11,252 nt of DNA from Nitriliruptoraceae bacterium (GCA_007118045.1 SKTG01000103.1:1-11252), one strand, 5' to 3'; positions 1 to 7,057 are shown, counted from the stretch's first letter. Program-made: numbers and translations. The notes: generated by a model from the sequence alone, not told the origin.

Positions 1-1
1 C

Positions 2-133
2 GACCTCGACGGGTTCAAGACCGTCAACGACGAACATGCTCTACGTGAGCTGTACCGCGCCATCAGACCAGGCGGGCAACTCCGGTTCCTCGAACACGTC
101 GCGGCCCGACGGCAAGGCGCTTGGCGTCGCTGA
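2..133 (+). CDS. Class I SAM-dependent methyltransferase, C-terminal fragment (5' end outside window)
   Basis: The open frame enters from the left edge and stops at TGA 131-133, giving 43 visible residues. The stretch ALRELYRAIRPGGQLRFLEH matches the end of the Rossmann core of UbiE/phospholipid-type methyltransferases: a helix, then a RVLRPGG-like turn, then the beta strand ending in FLEHV. Such enzymes transfer a methyl group from S-adenosylmethionine to small molecules or lipids; the substrate cannot be read here. Family members normally continue for about 50 more residues after the EHV strand, with a GCH.NRDT-like segment. This one ends about 10 residues after it, and I could not find the missing segment in either other plus frame downstream. 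It may therefore be a truncated or decaying gene. The family call is fairly sure; functionality is not. Confidence 0.6.
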   Translation, partial: DLDGFKTVNDEHALRELYRAIRPGGQLRFLEHVAARRQGAWRR

Positions 134-596
134 CCAACCGCAGGGTGACGAGGGCGCGTATGGGCATCCTGGATCTCCTCTTCACGCACTGACGTGACCC
201 CAGGCTTGCCACGACGATCCCTCAAGCCGCGAATCCGCTACTCGCGACCACATCTGGCGACTCGCGGCGAAGTCCCATGTCCGACCTTACGGGCTGGCAA
301 GGCCACCGCCCACTGCCGATGCTTCTGTGCGCCAGGCTCGGCGGTCGGCGTCGCCCATAACTGCACGGTGCTGCTGTCGACTCGACGGTCGTAGGCATCG
401 TGCACATGCGGCGGTTGCGCCTACGGCGGTCGGCCGACCACGACCGTGCATGTGGCGGCGGTTGTGGTCCGGTTCCTCAACGCGTCCTTCGGGGCCAGGG
501 ACCGTGTTGCGGGCGGCGTGGCAGGGTCACGTCCGTCGATGTGGTGTCTGGGGCGCCATCCTCAGCCGCTGACATCGGGTCAGGCGGCGTCGACGA
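134..596. other. Gene-free stretch with several short inverted repeats
   Basis: I find no credible gene in these 463 bases. The open frames present have no family motif, no good ribosome site and arginine/proline-rich translations typical of chance frames in GC-rich DNA. The stretch lies between the stop of the plus-strand methyltransferase fragment and the stop of the minus-strand SDR gene, so it is a convergent 3'-3' spacer. It contains a 7-bp inverted repeat CGTAGGC/GCCTACG (390-396 and 419-425), a perfect 12-bp palindrome GGTCGGCCGACC (428-439) and an imperfect direct repeat (400-419 versus 446-465). It may be degraded coding sequence, but I cannot say of what. Confidence 0.5.
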
Positions 597-1658
597 TCAT
601 CGTCCACCATCCCGAGGCGATCGCCCGCTAGGTCCGGTGAGGTCTCCTGCGGTCAGGCCGGCCTGGCGGACGCTGACGTGCCCGTGCTCGTGCAGCCAGC
701 GGACCGAGTCGCGCAGGCTGTCCTCGAGCGAGCGTGGCACCACACCGACTTCGCTGCGTGCCCGGGAGTCATCGCACCGTGTGACGTTGTGGTTGATGAG
801 CACCCCTTCATGGTCCGCCGGGATGTGGAAGGGCACGAACGGCTGGATCTTCGACACCGACCAGGTGATCGGCAGCATCAGCACGCTTGGCACGGTGAGG
901 AACGGCAGCCGGCGTCCGGTCACCGCCCGCAGCGCCCCGAAGAGTCTTCGCCCGTGGGTGTGATCTCCCGGCACGATGTACCGGCGCGGGCCCTGGCCCA
1001 CGACCATGACCGCGGCGTGCACCGCCGCGACGTCACGAACGTCGACCACGTGATAGCCGCCGGTCGGCCACATCGGGTAGCGGCCCTTCAGGACGTCTTT
1101 GAGGCGCCGCATCTGGTCGCTGAGGTGCGGGTCGTGGGGTCCGTAGACGCCGCCGGGCTGCACGATGACGATCGGTGCACCCCAGTCTTGGAGCGAACGC
1201 GCGTACTGCTCACTGGCAGCCTTCGAGGCGATGTAGGGGGAACGGAGGTTCGACAGCGGGGAGTCCGGTGTGACCGTCGTGCCGCGTCTCGTCAGCGCGA
1301 CAGTGGACGACACGTGGACGATGGGATCACACCCCTCGGCGACAGCGGCGTCGAGCACGATCTGCGTGCCGGGCAGGTTGGTCTCGGTCGTGGCACGGCT
1401 GGCCCGGGCGTCGAGGTTGTACACGGCAGCGGCGTGGAGGACGGCATCACAACCGGCGACCGCACGGGCGACCGGTTCCGGGTCGGTCACGTCTCCAACG
1501 ATGTGGTCCATCGGGGCGGTGATCCCGAGCGGTTCCAGGGCAGGTGCGATCCGGTCCGCCCGCCGGACGAGCAACCGAACGTCGTGCCCGGCACGCATGA
1601 GCGCAGCGACGCTGTGCGACCCGACGAACCCCGTTCCCCCGGTGACCAGAACCCGCAT
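597..1658 (-). CDS. Extended SDR family NAD(P)-dependent epimerase/reductase
   Basis: A 353-residue Rossmann-fold oxidoreductase of the extended short-chain dehydrogenase type, likely cytosolic. Visible features in order: N-terminal dinucleotide-binding TGGTGFVG at residues 6-13; the acidic GDVTD at 55-59; HAAA at 75-78; the catalytic-region serine pair in VSST at 116-119; the active-site Tyr142-x3-Lys146 in PYIASK; then PGGVYGP at 168-174, common to the NAD-dependent epimerase/dihydroflavonol-reductase/HpnA-like group. Length is usual for the group. The last 20 or so residues are low-complexity and probably disordered. The start is supported by AGGAG six bases before the ATG. The substrate (nucleotide sugar, flavonoid-like or steroid-like ketone) cannot be decided from sequence. 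The gene stands alone, with a 677-bp spacer upstream that holds a perfect inverted repeat. Confidence 0.93.
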   Translation of the reverse strand: MRVLVTGGTGFVGSHSVAALMRAGHDVRLLVRRADRIAPALEPLGITAPMDHIVGDVTDPEPVARAVAGCDAVLHAAAVYNLDARASRATTETNLPGTQIVLDAAVAEGCDPIVHVSSTVALTRRGTTVTPDSPLSNLRSPYIASKAASEQYARSLQDWGAPIVIVQPGGVYGPHDPHLSDQMRRLKDVLKGRYPMWPTGGYHVVDVRDVAAVHAAVMVVGQGPRRYIVPGDHTHGRRLFGALRAVTGRRLPFLTVPSVLMLPITWSVSKIQPFVPFHIPADHEGVLINHNVTRCDDSRARSEVGVVPRSLEDSLRDSVRWLHEHGHVSVRQAGLTAGDLTGPSGRSPRDGGR

Positions 1659-1675
1659 GGACCACTCCTCGCACG
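1659..1675 (-). promoter_or_regulatory. Ribosome binding site of the SDR gene
   Basis: On the minus strand the bases before the ATG read GCGAGGAGTGGTCC, placing an AGGAG core six bases upstream. This fixes the start of the SDR gene at 1658, which also puts the Rossmann motif at its usual place a few residues from the N-terminus. Confidence 0.7.
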
Positions 1676-1738
1676 GACGCTCGACACGCCTGATCGGCAG
1701 CCGCCTGCGGACACCACAGGTCCCGCTCGGGTCCGTTG

Positions 1739-1767
1739 AACAAACACGGGGCTGGCTGGCCCGTCAA
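1739..1767 (-). promoter_or_regulatory. Possible promoter of the SDR gene
   Basis: Read on the minus strand, TTGACG (1767-1762) is followed after 17 bases by TTTGTT (1744-1739). The -35 match is good and the -10 match poor. It would start transcription about 70-75 bases before the SDR start codon. This is a pattern match only. Confidence 0.25.
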
Positions 1768-1779
1768 GCGCCGGGGCTG

Positions 1780-1803
1780 GGCTCACAGTTGCGGTTGTGA
1801 GCC
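1780..1803. repeat. Perfect inverted repeat GGCTCACA-N8-TGTGAGCC, possible operator
   Basis: Two perfect 8-bp arms are separated by eight bases. The repeat lies 122 bp upstream of the SDR start, just upstream of the possible -35 box at 1762-1767. Its size and spacing fit a site for a dimeric regulator, or a hairpin. No regulator gene is adjacent. What is seen is the repeat; its function is inferred. Confidence 0.4.
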
Positions 1804-2298
1804 TGACCAGGCGACGGTGGGGCAACGCGGTCCTCGGGTGAAGGACCGCACGCCGGAGCCCCGCAGAGAGACCAACACGCCCGTTGGCGCCACCCGCGCG
1901 AGACCGTGACTTCGAGCGCTTCGCAGTTCGCAGCCGAACGCCCATAGAAGCATCCGCGGCGGGTTGCCTGCGGGTTGACACGGTAGAGGCGGCCCCTTCG
2001 GGTCGAACCGCCGGTGCGGGCGGCTCCGAGCGTCGACGCGGACCCGGCGGGTCGCGGCGTGGTGAGCGAGCATGAACCAGGGTGCTGAGCAGGGCGGCAC
2101 GCCTCGCTCGTGGTCGTACGTGCTCGCGGCCAGCGTGCGCAGCCCGGCCTCCGGCGCGAGCGGGTCGTTGGTGCTGGCCGCTCGCAACGTGGCGCGGAGA
2201 AGGCGACGTCTCAGAACCGCTCCAGAGCCTCCTGGATCGCCTCGATCGGCTGGTGGCGTCGTCGAGCGGTTCAGGTGCGAGGTGCACCACACCGTCGA

Positions 2299-2318
2299 CC
2301 GGGGACCGGTGCACCCGG
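2299..2318 (-). terminator. Weak hairpin downstream of the alpha/beta hydrolase
   Basis: CCGGG and CCCGG pair across a 10-base loop that itself contains ACCGGT and GGTGCACC palindromes. It begins about 18 bases past the hydrolase stop. There is no T-tract, so if it ends transcription it would be a U-less, GC-rich type. The evidence is weak. Confidence 0.25.
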
Positions 2319-2335
2319 GATGCCGGATCGGCGGG

Positions 2336-3169
2336 TCAGGTCGGCTGCTGCGCTGGCGAAAAGAACTCCGTGAGGGCCTCGGTGAGCGCCTGGGGATGGG
2401 TGAGCGGGGCGACGTGCCCGGCGCCGGGGATCTCTTGGACCTGTGCGCGGGGGAGGTGGTCGGCCACGTGCTTCGCGGCGTGGACGGCCACGGGCTTGGA
2501 GTCCGATCCGTGCAGGACCAGCACCGGAGCTGAGATCGCGCCGAGCACATCCGGATCATCAGGGGTGGGGCCTTGATACTGCGGCTGTTGCTGGATGTTG
2601 CTGAGCAGGGTCGGGACGTAGCGCCCCGCGGCCTCGAGGTAGCCGGCGTCGTCGAGCGCGGCGATCTCGTCGTCGGTGAACGGGACACCGGCGAACGCGC
2701 GCATGGCATCCGTCAACCTGCCTTCGGCGGCCAGCTCGCCCATGCGGGCGAAGGCGTCGCCGAACGCCGCACGTTGCTGCTCGGTCAGCAGGCGCGGCAT
2801 CGATGGTTCAAGTGCGGACACCGCATCCACCGCGTCGGACTGCGCCGCCATGGCGAGTGCCAGGTCGGCGCCGGCGGACCAGCCCACCACCCCGGCCGCC
2901 TCCCCGAGGCTGTCGAGGTAGGCGATGCAGTCGTCGACCATCCGACCGAAGCTGAGGTCGGGGTGATCGCCGCTGAGGCCACGGCCCCGCCAGCTCGGCA
3001 GATGGCAGGTGAATCCTCCGGTCAGGTACGGCAGCAGCTCTTGCCAGTCGAGGTCGCCGTCGCCGATGATCCCGTGCAGGAACACCAGCGGCGGTCCTTG
3101 GCCGTGCACGGTGGCGCCGATGGTGACGCCGTCGGTGGTGGTCACGTAGCGGGTGCGTGGGTTGCTCAT
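2336..3169 (-). CDS. Alpha/beta-fold hydrolase
   Basis: A 277-residue protein with the full alpha/beta-hydrolase pattern: the oxyanion-hole LHG at 31-33 after strand PLVF; the nucleophile elbow GWSAG at 96-100 (Ser98); the acid in HGSDS (Asp223); and the catalytic His252 in GAGH. A helical lid region lies roughly at 125-195 (TEQQRAAFGDAFARMGELAA). No signal peptide or membrane segment is seen, so it is probably a cytosolic esterase, lactonase, epoxide-hydrolase-like or similar enzyme; the substrate is unknown. The frame is open further upstream to an ATG at 3238, but I place the start at 3169 because AAGGAG sits directly before it and the protein then begins at the usual distance from the first strand. 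It lies 102 bp downstream of the large LuxR-type regulator on the same strand, so co-transcription is possible. Confidence 0.93.
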   Translation of the reverse strand: MSNPRTRYVTTTDGVTIGATVHGQGPPLVFLHGIIGDGDLDWQELLPYLTGGFTCHLPSWRGRGLSGDHPDLSFGRMVDDCIAYLDSLGEAAGVVGWSAGADLALAMAAQSDAVDAVSALEPSMPRLLTEQQRAAFGDAFARMGELAAEGRLTDAMRAFAGVPFTDDEIAALDDAGYLEAAGRYVPTLLSNIQQQPQYQGPTPDDPDVLGAISAPVLVLHGSDSKPVAVHAAKHVADHLPRAQVQEIPGAGHVAPLTHPQALTEALTEFFSPAQQPT

Positions 3170-3184
3170 GCGCGCTCTCCTTGG
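3170..3184 (-). promoter_or_regulatory. Ribosome binding site that decides the hydrolase start
   Basis: On the minus strand the bases before ATG 3169 read CCAAGGAGAGCGCGC. The strong AAGGAG core supports this internal start over the ATG 69 bases upstream. Confidence 0.75.
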
Positions 3185-3236
3185 GTCTCGTGCGGTGACG
3201 TCTGCGACGATGACGCACAAGGCGCCGGAGAATGAC

Positions 3237-3248
3237 ACCCGACCGGGT
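3237..3248. repeat. Small inverted repeat ACCCG-AC-CGGGT between regulator and hydrolase
   Basis: Two 5-bp arms with a 2-bp centre lie in the 102-bp gap between the large regulator and the hydrolase. It could be an operator half-site pair or a chance GC palindrome. No clear promoter is visible next to it. Confidence 0.2.
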
Positions 3249-3271
3249 ACGTTTCGGCGGCCAGGGGTGGA

Positions 3272-6055
3272 CTACAGGTCGCGGCGGGCCACTTCGGCGG
3301 CGAGATCGGCGCGCCCGTCGACGTCGACCTTGGTGTAGACGTGGGACAGGTACTTCTTGACCGTGTTGACGGAGATGAACAGGCGTTGCCCGATCTCGGC
3401 GTTGGTGTGACCTTGGGCGACCAGCCGTACGAGGTCGCGCTCGACGGGGGTCAGTGACGCCCAGCCGATCTGCGGGCGTTGACGCTCGCCCCGCCCGCGG
3501 CGGGCATACGCGACCGCGTCGGCCAGAGACAACTGGCCGCCCTCCTCCCAGCATGCGGTTGCGTCGCCGGGTTCCAGCGCGGCTCGTGCCGTGCGGCAGG
3601 CACTGTCGAAGCGCTCGGCCTCCAGGGGGAACCGGGCGATGACCGTCTCGCTGTGGAAGCGTTGCGACGCGGCCAGGAGACGCAGCGACCGCTCCGGCTC
3701 GCCGAGGGCGACGGCCAGGTCGGCGATCTGTTCCAGCGCCGCGGCGGCCCCGACCCGGTCGCCGTAGCCGTCGAGGATCTCCAGCCCATCATGCGTCAAC
3801 TCCCACGCCCTTTCGAGATCCTCGTCCTCCCTGGCTAGCGCCGCGAGGCCGAGTGACGACCGTCCCAGCGGGAACGGGAACCGCGGGTCGGTGGACAGTG
3901 CGCGGCTGGATTCCCGATGTGCTCGTGCGTCGTCGGGGCGTCCCTGGCCGTGTGCGACCACGCCCAACATCCACTCACCGATGGCTTCGTTCCAGCGGTC
4001 GCCGCTCCCATGGCCGATCCGCACGATCTCCGCGGCCGCGGCACGAGCGGTCTCCAGATCGCCGGATGCGTACGCCGACAACGCGAGCCAGGTACGCGAC
4101 CACATCTCGTATTCAGACCCCCTCAAGGCTCGTCCCCGCAACACCTCGAGCGCCTCCGACAGCCAGTCCTGTGCTCGACCGTGATCGCCCTGCAGAACGT
4201 CTGCCGCTCCCAGGCCGGCGAGCCCGATCGCCTCCCACACGGGACGTCCGACCTGCCGGCCGAGCTCGACGGCACGTCGAGCGTGGTGACGTGTCCGGTC
4301 GAGCCTCCCGCTCCACACCGGCCACAGCCCAAGGAGCCCGTGTGCGGCCGGCAGATGGAAGGCGACCTCCGCCGTTTCGCACACCTCCACGGCCTGCTCG
4401 AACAGGCGGCACCCGGCGTCGATCGTGCGACTGCGAAGCAGCGTCCATCCGTCGAGCCCCAGGACGTAGGCGTGGGTCGCGGCATCACCGCACTGCTCGG
4501 CGTGCTCGACCGCTTCCTCGACACCAGCGTCCACCTGCTCGCTGGTCGACAGGCCCGACACGGCCCCTGCCTGGGCCCGAACGCTCAAACCGAGCGCGAG
4601 CGCACCGCCCGCATCGGTGGCGCGTGCCACCTCGACCGCCTGGCCCGCCGACCGGTAGGCCCTGGCCGGTTCGCTCCCGCCGAGAGCCAGGAGCGCCGCG
4701 GTGGTCCACCCCCGCACACGCTCGTCATCAGGGGTGCCGGGGGAATCGGCGGCGTCGTGCAGTCGTCGATCCATCTCTCCGGACAGACCGCGCTCGAACC
4801 AGAAGCGCACGATCGGCTCGGTGACGCCCACCAGCCCACGCAGGTCCCCCGATCCCGCCGCCCAGTCCATCGCGGCGCGCAGATCATCCAGATCGGCCGC
4901 GAGCCGTGCCACCCAGGGCTCAGGCTGGCCACCGGTCAGCCCCGCCTGGGCCCGCCCGGCCAGCCCGACGTAGAACTCCAGATGACGATCACGCACCCGG
5001 GTGGGATCGTCCAGCTCGTCCAACCGCTGCCGGGCATACACCCGGATCGTCTCCAACAGCCGGTAGCGGGCCGTGTCCTGACGCTGGACGACCTCCACCA
5101 TCGACTGTTCGACCAGCCCGCCGACCAGATCGAGCACCTCGTCGGCGGCGATGCCATCACCCCCCACCACCGCCTCGGCGGCATCGAGCTCGAACGAACC
5201 GGCGAACACCGACAGCCGCGCCAACGCCAACCGCTGCACTTCATCGAGCAGCTCGTAGCTCCACTCCAGCGACGCCTCCAGCGTCCGTTGTCGCGCCGGT
5301 GCGCCGCGCACCCCGCCGGTCAACAGCCGGAACCGGTCCGACAACCCGGCCGCGATCTGAGCTGGCGACAGCATCCGCATCCTGGCTGCCGCCAGCTCGA
5401 TCGCCAACGGGATCCCATCCAGCCGTCGGCAGATCGCGGCCACCGCCGCCGCGTTGCCGCCGTCGATCCGAAACTCCGCAGCCACCTGCCGAGCCCGCAC
5501 CTCGAACAGCCCCACGGCAGCCGCCGCGGCGACCGTGCTGGCGGAGCGAGCATCGGGGCCGGGCACCGGCAGCCCGGCGACCTCGAACGACGCCTCACCC
5601 TCGACACCCAGCGGCACACGGCTGGTGGCCAGCACGTGCAGCCGCGGACACTCAGACGAGAGGTCGGCGACCAGCTCCGCGCATGCCCCCACCAGGTGCT
5701 CACAGTTGTCGAGCACGACCAGCAGATGCCGGGCGCGGAGCTGCTCGGCGAGCGTGTCGACCGGCGCCTGCCCGGGACGCTCATAGACGCCCAGCGCCCC
5801 ACCGACGGCCGCGGCGACCATGGCGGGCTCGCTCACCCCTTGCAGGTCCACCCAGCAGGCCCCGTCGGAGAACCGCGACGCCACATCGCCGACGACCTCC
5901 ACCGCCAGCCGCGTCTTGCCGCAGCCGCCAGCCCCGGTCAACGTCACCACCCGGGCGTCCGCGACCAGGTCGGCCACCTTCGCGCGTTCACGCTCGCGAC
6001 CGACGAACGTCGCGACCCCAACAGGCAACCCGCTCTGCATCTCCATGGAACCCAT
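3272..6055 (-). CDS. Large ATPase/LuxR-type transcriptional regulator (STAND ATPase with C-terminal HTH)
   Basis: A 927-residue regulator. After TFVGRERE (16-23) comes an NB-ARC/STAND-like ATPase: Walker A GAGGCGKT at 41-48, Walker B LLVVLDNCEH at 111-120, the sensor-like LATSR at 142-146, RLDGIPLAIELAAAR at 211-225 and the RQRTLEASLEWSYELL segment at 255-270. A long alpha-helical, TPR-like region fills about 370-840. The C-terminus (868-927) is a LuxR/GerE helix-turn-helix beginning LTPVERDLVRLVAQG, with TNAEIGQRLFISVNTVKKYLS containing the recognition helix. In the family, a ligand or protein signal triggers nucleotide-driven oligomerisation that activates DNA binding. The ATP site looks intact. 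The start is uncertain: ATGs at residues 1, 4 and 6 are all possible and none has a clear ribosome site. The alpha/beta hydrolase downstream is a plausible target or operon partner. Confidence 0.95.
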   Translation of the reverse strand: MGSMEMQSGLPVGVATFVGRERERAKVADLVADARVVTLTGAGGCGKTRLAVEVVGDVASRFSDGACWVDLQGVSEPAMVAAAVGGALGVYERPGQAPVDTLAEQLRARHLLVVLDNCEHLVGACAELVADLSSECPRLHVLATSRVPLGVEGEASFEVAGLPVPGPDARSASTVAAAAAVGLFEVRARQVAAEFRIDGGNAAAVAAICRRLDGIPLAIELAAARMRMLSPAQIAAGLSDRFRLLTGGVRGAPARQRTLEASLEWSYELLDEVQRLALARLSVFAGSFELDAAEAVVGGDGIAADEVLDLVGGLVEQSMVEVVQRQDTARYRLLETIRVYARQRLDELDDPTRVRDRHLEFYVGLAGRAQAGLTGGQPEPWVARLAADLDDLRAAMDWAAGSGDLRGLVGVTEPIVRFWFERGLSGEMDRRLHDAADSPGTPDDERVRGWTTAALLALGGSEPARAYRSAGQAVEVARATDAGGALALGLSVRAQAGAVSGLSTSEQVDAGVEEAVEHAEQCGDAATHAYVLGLDGWTLLRSRTIDAGCRLFEQAVEVCETAEVAFHLPAAHGLLGLWPVWSGRLDRTRHHARRAVELGRQVGRPVWEAIGLAGLGAADVLQGDHGRAQDWLSEALEVLRGRALRGSEYEMWSRTWLALSAYASGDLETARAAAAEIVRIGHGSGDRWNEAIGEWMLGVVAHGQGRPDDARAHRESSRALSTDPRFPFPLGRSSLGLAALAREDEDLERAWELTHDGLEILDGYGDRVGAAAALEQIADLAVALGEPERSLRLLAASQRFHSETVIARFPLEAERFDSACRTARAALEPGDATACWEEGGQLSLADAVAYARRGRGERQRPQIGWASLTPVERDLVRLVAQGHTNAEIGQRLFISVNTVKKYLSHVYTKVDVDGRADLAAEVARRDL

Positions 6056-6070
6056 CCTGCCCCGATCCTA
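6056..6070 (-). promoter_or_regulatory. Possible -10 box giving a very short leader on the large regulator
   Basis: On the minus strand TAGGAT (6070-6065) ends nine bases before the first ATG of the large regulator. No matching -35 is seen. If used, transcription would begin at or a few bases before the start codon, giving a leaderless or nearly leaderless mRNA, which is common in actinobacteria and would explain the lack of a good ribosome site. This is an inference from one hexamer. Confidence 0.25.
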
Positions 6071-6347
6071 CGAGCACGCCACCACCGGCGCCCTCGAGCT
6101 GCACTGCCGCGGGCGCGCAGAGCGGCGACCGTCGAGCAGAGATGGGCAGCCGCCGGCGGCTCGTCGGCCCCGGGGCTATGCGCGGAACCTCGCGTCTACG
6201 GACGCGCTGCCGGCCACGCAGAACGAACCATCAGGGGACTGCCGAGCGGGTCGTCGCTGACGCGGGCTGCTGGCGTCGTGAACGTCACTCTGGGCGATTC
6301 GAGACACCTCGGCGCTTGCTCGGAAGTACCCACAGCGTGAGCCTCAT

Positions 6348-6364
6348 CCGGCCTGTCGGCCCGG
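6348..6364 (-). terminator. GC-rich hairpin downstream of the TetR gene
   Basis: On the minus strand CCGGGCC-GACA-GGCCGG forms a stem with one bulged base and a 4-base loop, starting about 15 bases after the tetR stop. No T-tract follows, so this would be a U-less terminator of the kind often proposed in high-GC bacteria. The position is right; the function is inferred. Confidence 0.4.
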
Positions 6365-6379
6365 CTTGGCCACGGGGTG

Positions 6380-6952
6380 TCAGCCGATCCCGGCGACGAC
6401 GTCCATGGCCAGCGCGACCGAGCGGTCGCGCAGTTCCTCGTAGGGGACGTCGGGCAGCACGGTGGCGCAGCGGCTGAGCCCGTTGATGGCGACCAGGGCG
6501 CGGATGCGGTCGTCGGTGGTGGGTTCGTCGCCGGCGAGCAGCCGTTGGGCCTGAGCGGCGAGTTGGGTGACCCATCCTTCGGCGTCGACGCTGCCGAGGC
6601 CGGTGGGGTCGCGGATGAGCGCCAGGAAGATCATCCGGTGGCGGTAGTTGAGGTCGAAGAAGCCCTCGAGGAGCTCACGGGTCGCGGGGCGCTCGGTCTC
6701 GGCCCGGGTGAGGAACTCGTCGATGTCGTCCTTGGCCGGCTGGACCAGGCTGGCGATCAGGTGGTCCTTGGACGGGTGGTGGTAGTAGAGGGCAGCGCGG
6801 GTCAGCCCGAGCTCGTCGGCGATGTCCTGCAAGGTGGTGCGAGAGAACCCCTGCCGGATGAAGAGCTCGAGCGCGACCTCCCCGATCCGATCGGCGGTGT
6901 CGGTGCTGCGCCCGTCCCGGCGAGGTGCTGGGCCGTCCATGGTCCCCGTCAT
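6380..6952 (-). CDS. TetR family transcriptional repressor, divergent from an ABC exporter
   Basis: A 190-residue regulator. The N-terminal DNA-binding domain spans about residues 16-62: TADRIGEVALELFIRQGFSRTTLQDIA, then the recognition helix LTRAALYYHH (50-59), the TetR signature. The rest is an all-helical ligand-binding and dimerisation domain with no strong similarity I can name. I choose the ATG at 6952 because GGAGGT lies five bases before it; the frame is open upstream to 7015 but that part has no ribosome site and would run into the operator region. It is transcribed away from the ABC transporter across a 164-bp gap containing an 18-bp inverted repeat. This is the usual arrangement of a self-regulating repressor that releases an efflux pump when a toxic or signalling ligand binds. 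Confidence 0.94.
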   Translation of the reverse strand: MTGTMDGPAPRRDGRSTDTADRIGEVALELFIRQGFSRTTLQDIADELGLTRAALYYHHPSKDHLIASLVQPAKDDIDEFLTRAETERPATRELLEGFFDLNYRHRMIFLALIRDPTGLGSVDAEGWVTQLAAQAQRLLAGDEPTTDDRIRALVAINGLSRCATVLPDVPYEELRDRSVALAMDVVAGIG

Positions 6953-6966
6953 CTCCCACCTCCCCG
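6953..6966 (-). promoter_or_regulatory. Ribosome binding site that decides the TetR start
   Basis: On the minus strand the bases before ATG 6952 read CGGGGAGGTGGGAG. GGAGGT is five bases from the ATG, so the start is here and not at the next ATG four codons in or the one 63 bases upstream. Confidence 0.7.
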
Positions 6967-7026
6967 TGCCGCCTGGCCGTGCCGCGGAGCCTACCGGCCT
7001 GCCACCTACCGACACAGCAGTAGACT

Positions 7027-7044
7027 ACTTGCGTGAGCGTAAGT
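7027..7044. promoter_or_regulatory. Probable TetR operator between tetR and the exporter genes
   Basis: The sequence ACTTGCGTGAGCGTAAGT is an inverted repeat with arms ACTT(G/A)CG, six of seven positions matching, around a 4-bp centre. It lies in the divergent promoter region, 75 bp before the tetR start and 73 bp before the ATPase start, almost exactly central. Size and symmetry fit a site for a TetR dimer. Binding by this TetR is inferred from position. Confidence 0.65.
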
Positions 7045-7057
7045 TATCGGTTACGGT
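7029..7057 (+). promoter_or_regulatory. Possible promoter of the ABC exporter operon
   Basis: TTGCGT (7029-7034) is followed after 17 bases by TACGGT (7052-7057). The -35 box would lie inside the probable operator, so repressor binding would block it. The -10 match is modest. Confidence 0.35.

Larger units (their letters stand above)
1659..2335. other. 677-bp stretch without a convincing intact gene
   Basis: This lies between the SDR start and the alpha/beta hydrolase stop, both on the minus strand. Open frames run across it on both strands but none carries a recognisable domain together with a start and ribosome site. Apart from the inverted repeat at 1780-1803 it holds two copies of the palindrome GGTGCACC (2281-2288 and 2308-2315) and a small hairpin CCGGG-N10-CCCGG (2299-2318), just downstream of the hydrolase stop. 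On the minus strand there are coding-like scraps in different frames (for example one ending in PIEAIQEALERF then stop at 2211-2249), which may be relics of a decayed gene. Confidence 0.45.
6056..6379. other. 324-bp spacer rich in palindromes, no gene seen
   Basis: This lies between the start of the large regulator and the stop of the TetR gene, both on the minus strand. I see no credible gene. It holds a perfect 14-bp palindrome AGCCGCCGGCGGCT (6148-6161), a 10-bp palindrome GCCCCGGGGC (6167-6176), a hairpin CGCGTC-TACG-GACGCG (6191-6206) and a stem near the tetR stop (6348-6364). It should contain the promoter and regulatory region of the large regulator. Confidence 0.5.

Noticed and set aside
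390..466. Short repeats and palindromes as a possible CRISPR, origin or insertion-sequence end
   Set aside because: Only one imperfect direct repeat pair, no regular spacing, no DnaA-like boxes and no transposase, so nothing beyond GC-rich repeats is supported.
678..1739. A 353-codon plus-strand frame opposite the SDR gene
   Set aside because: A shadow of the SDR coding sequence, which carries all the expected motifs.
1975..1980. TTGACA on the plus strand, a perfect -35 hexamer
   Set aside because: No -10-like hexamer at 16-18 bases and no plus-strand gene downstream.
3917..6340. An 807-codon open frame on the plus strand opposite the large regulator
   Set aside because: It is antisense to a protein with clear Walker and HTH motifs, and its translation is rich in R, P, H and Q with no domain. 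Long antisense open frames are expected in GC-rich genes.
4906..6477. A 523-codon plus-strand frame crossing the large regulator and the spacer
   Set aside because: Extremely proline/arginine-rich translation with no motif; a shadow of third-position GC bias.
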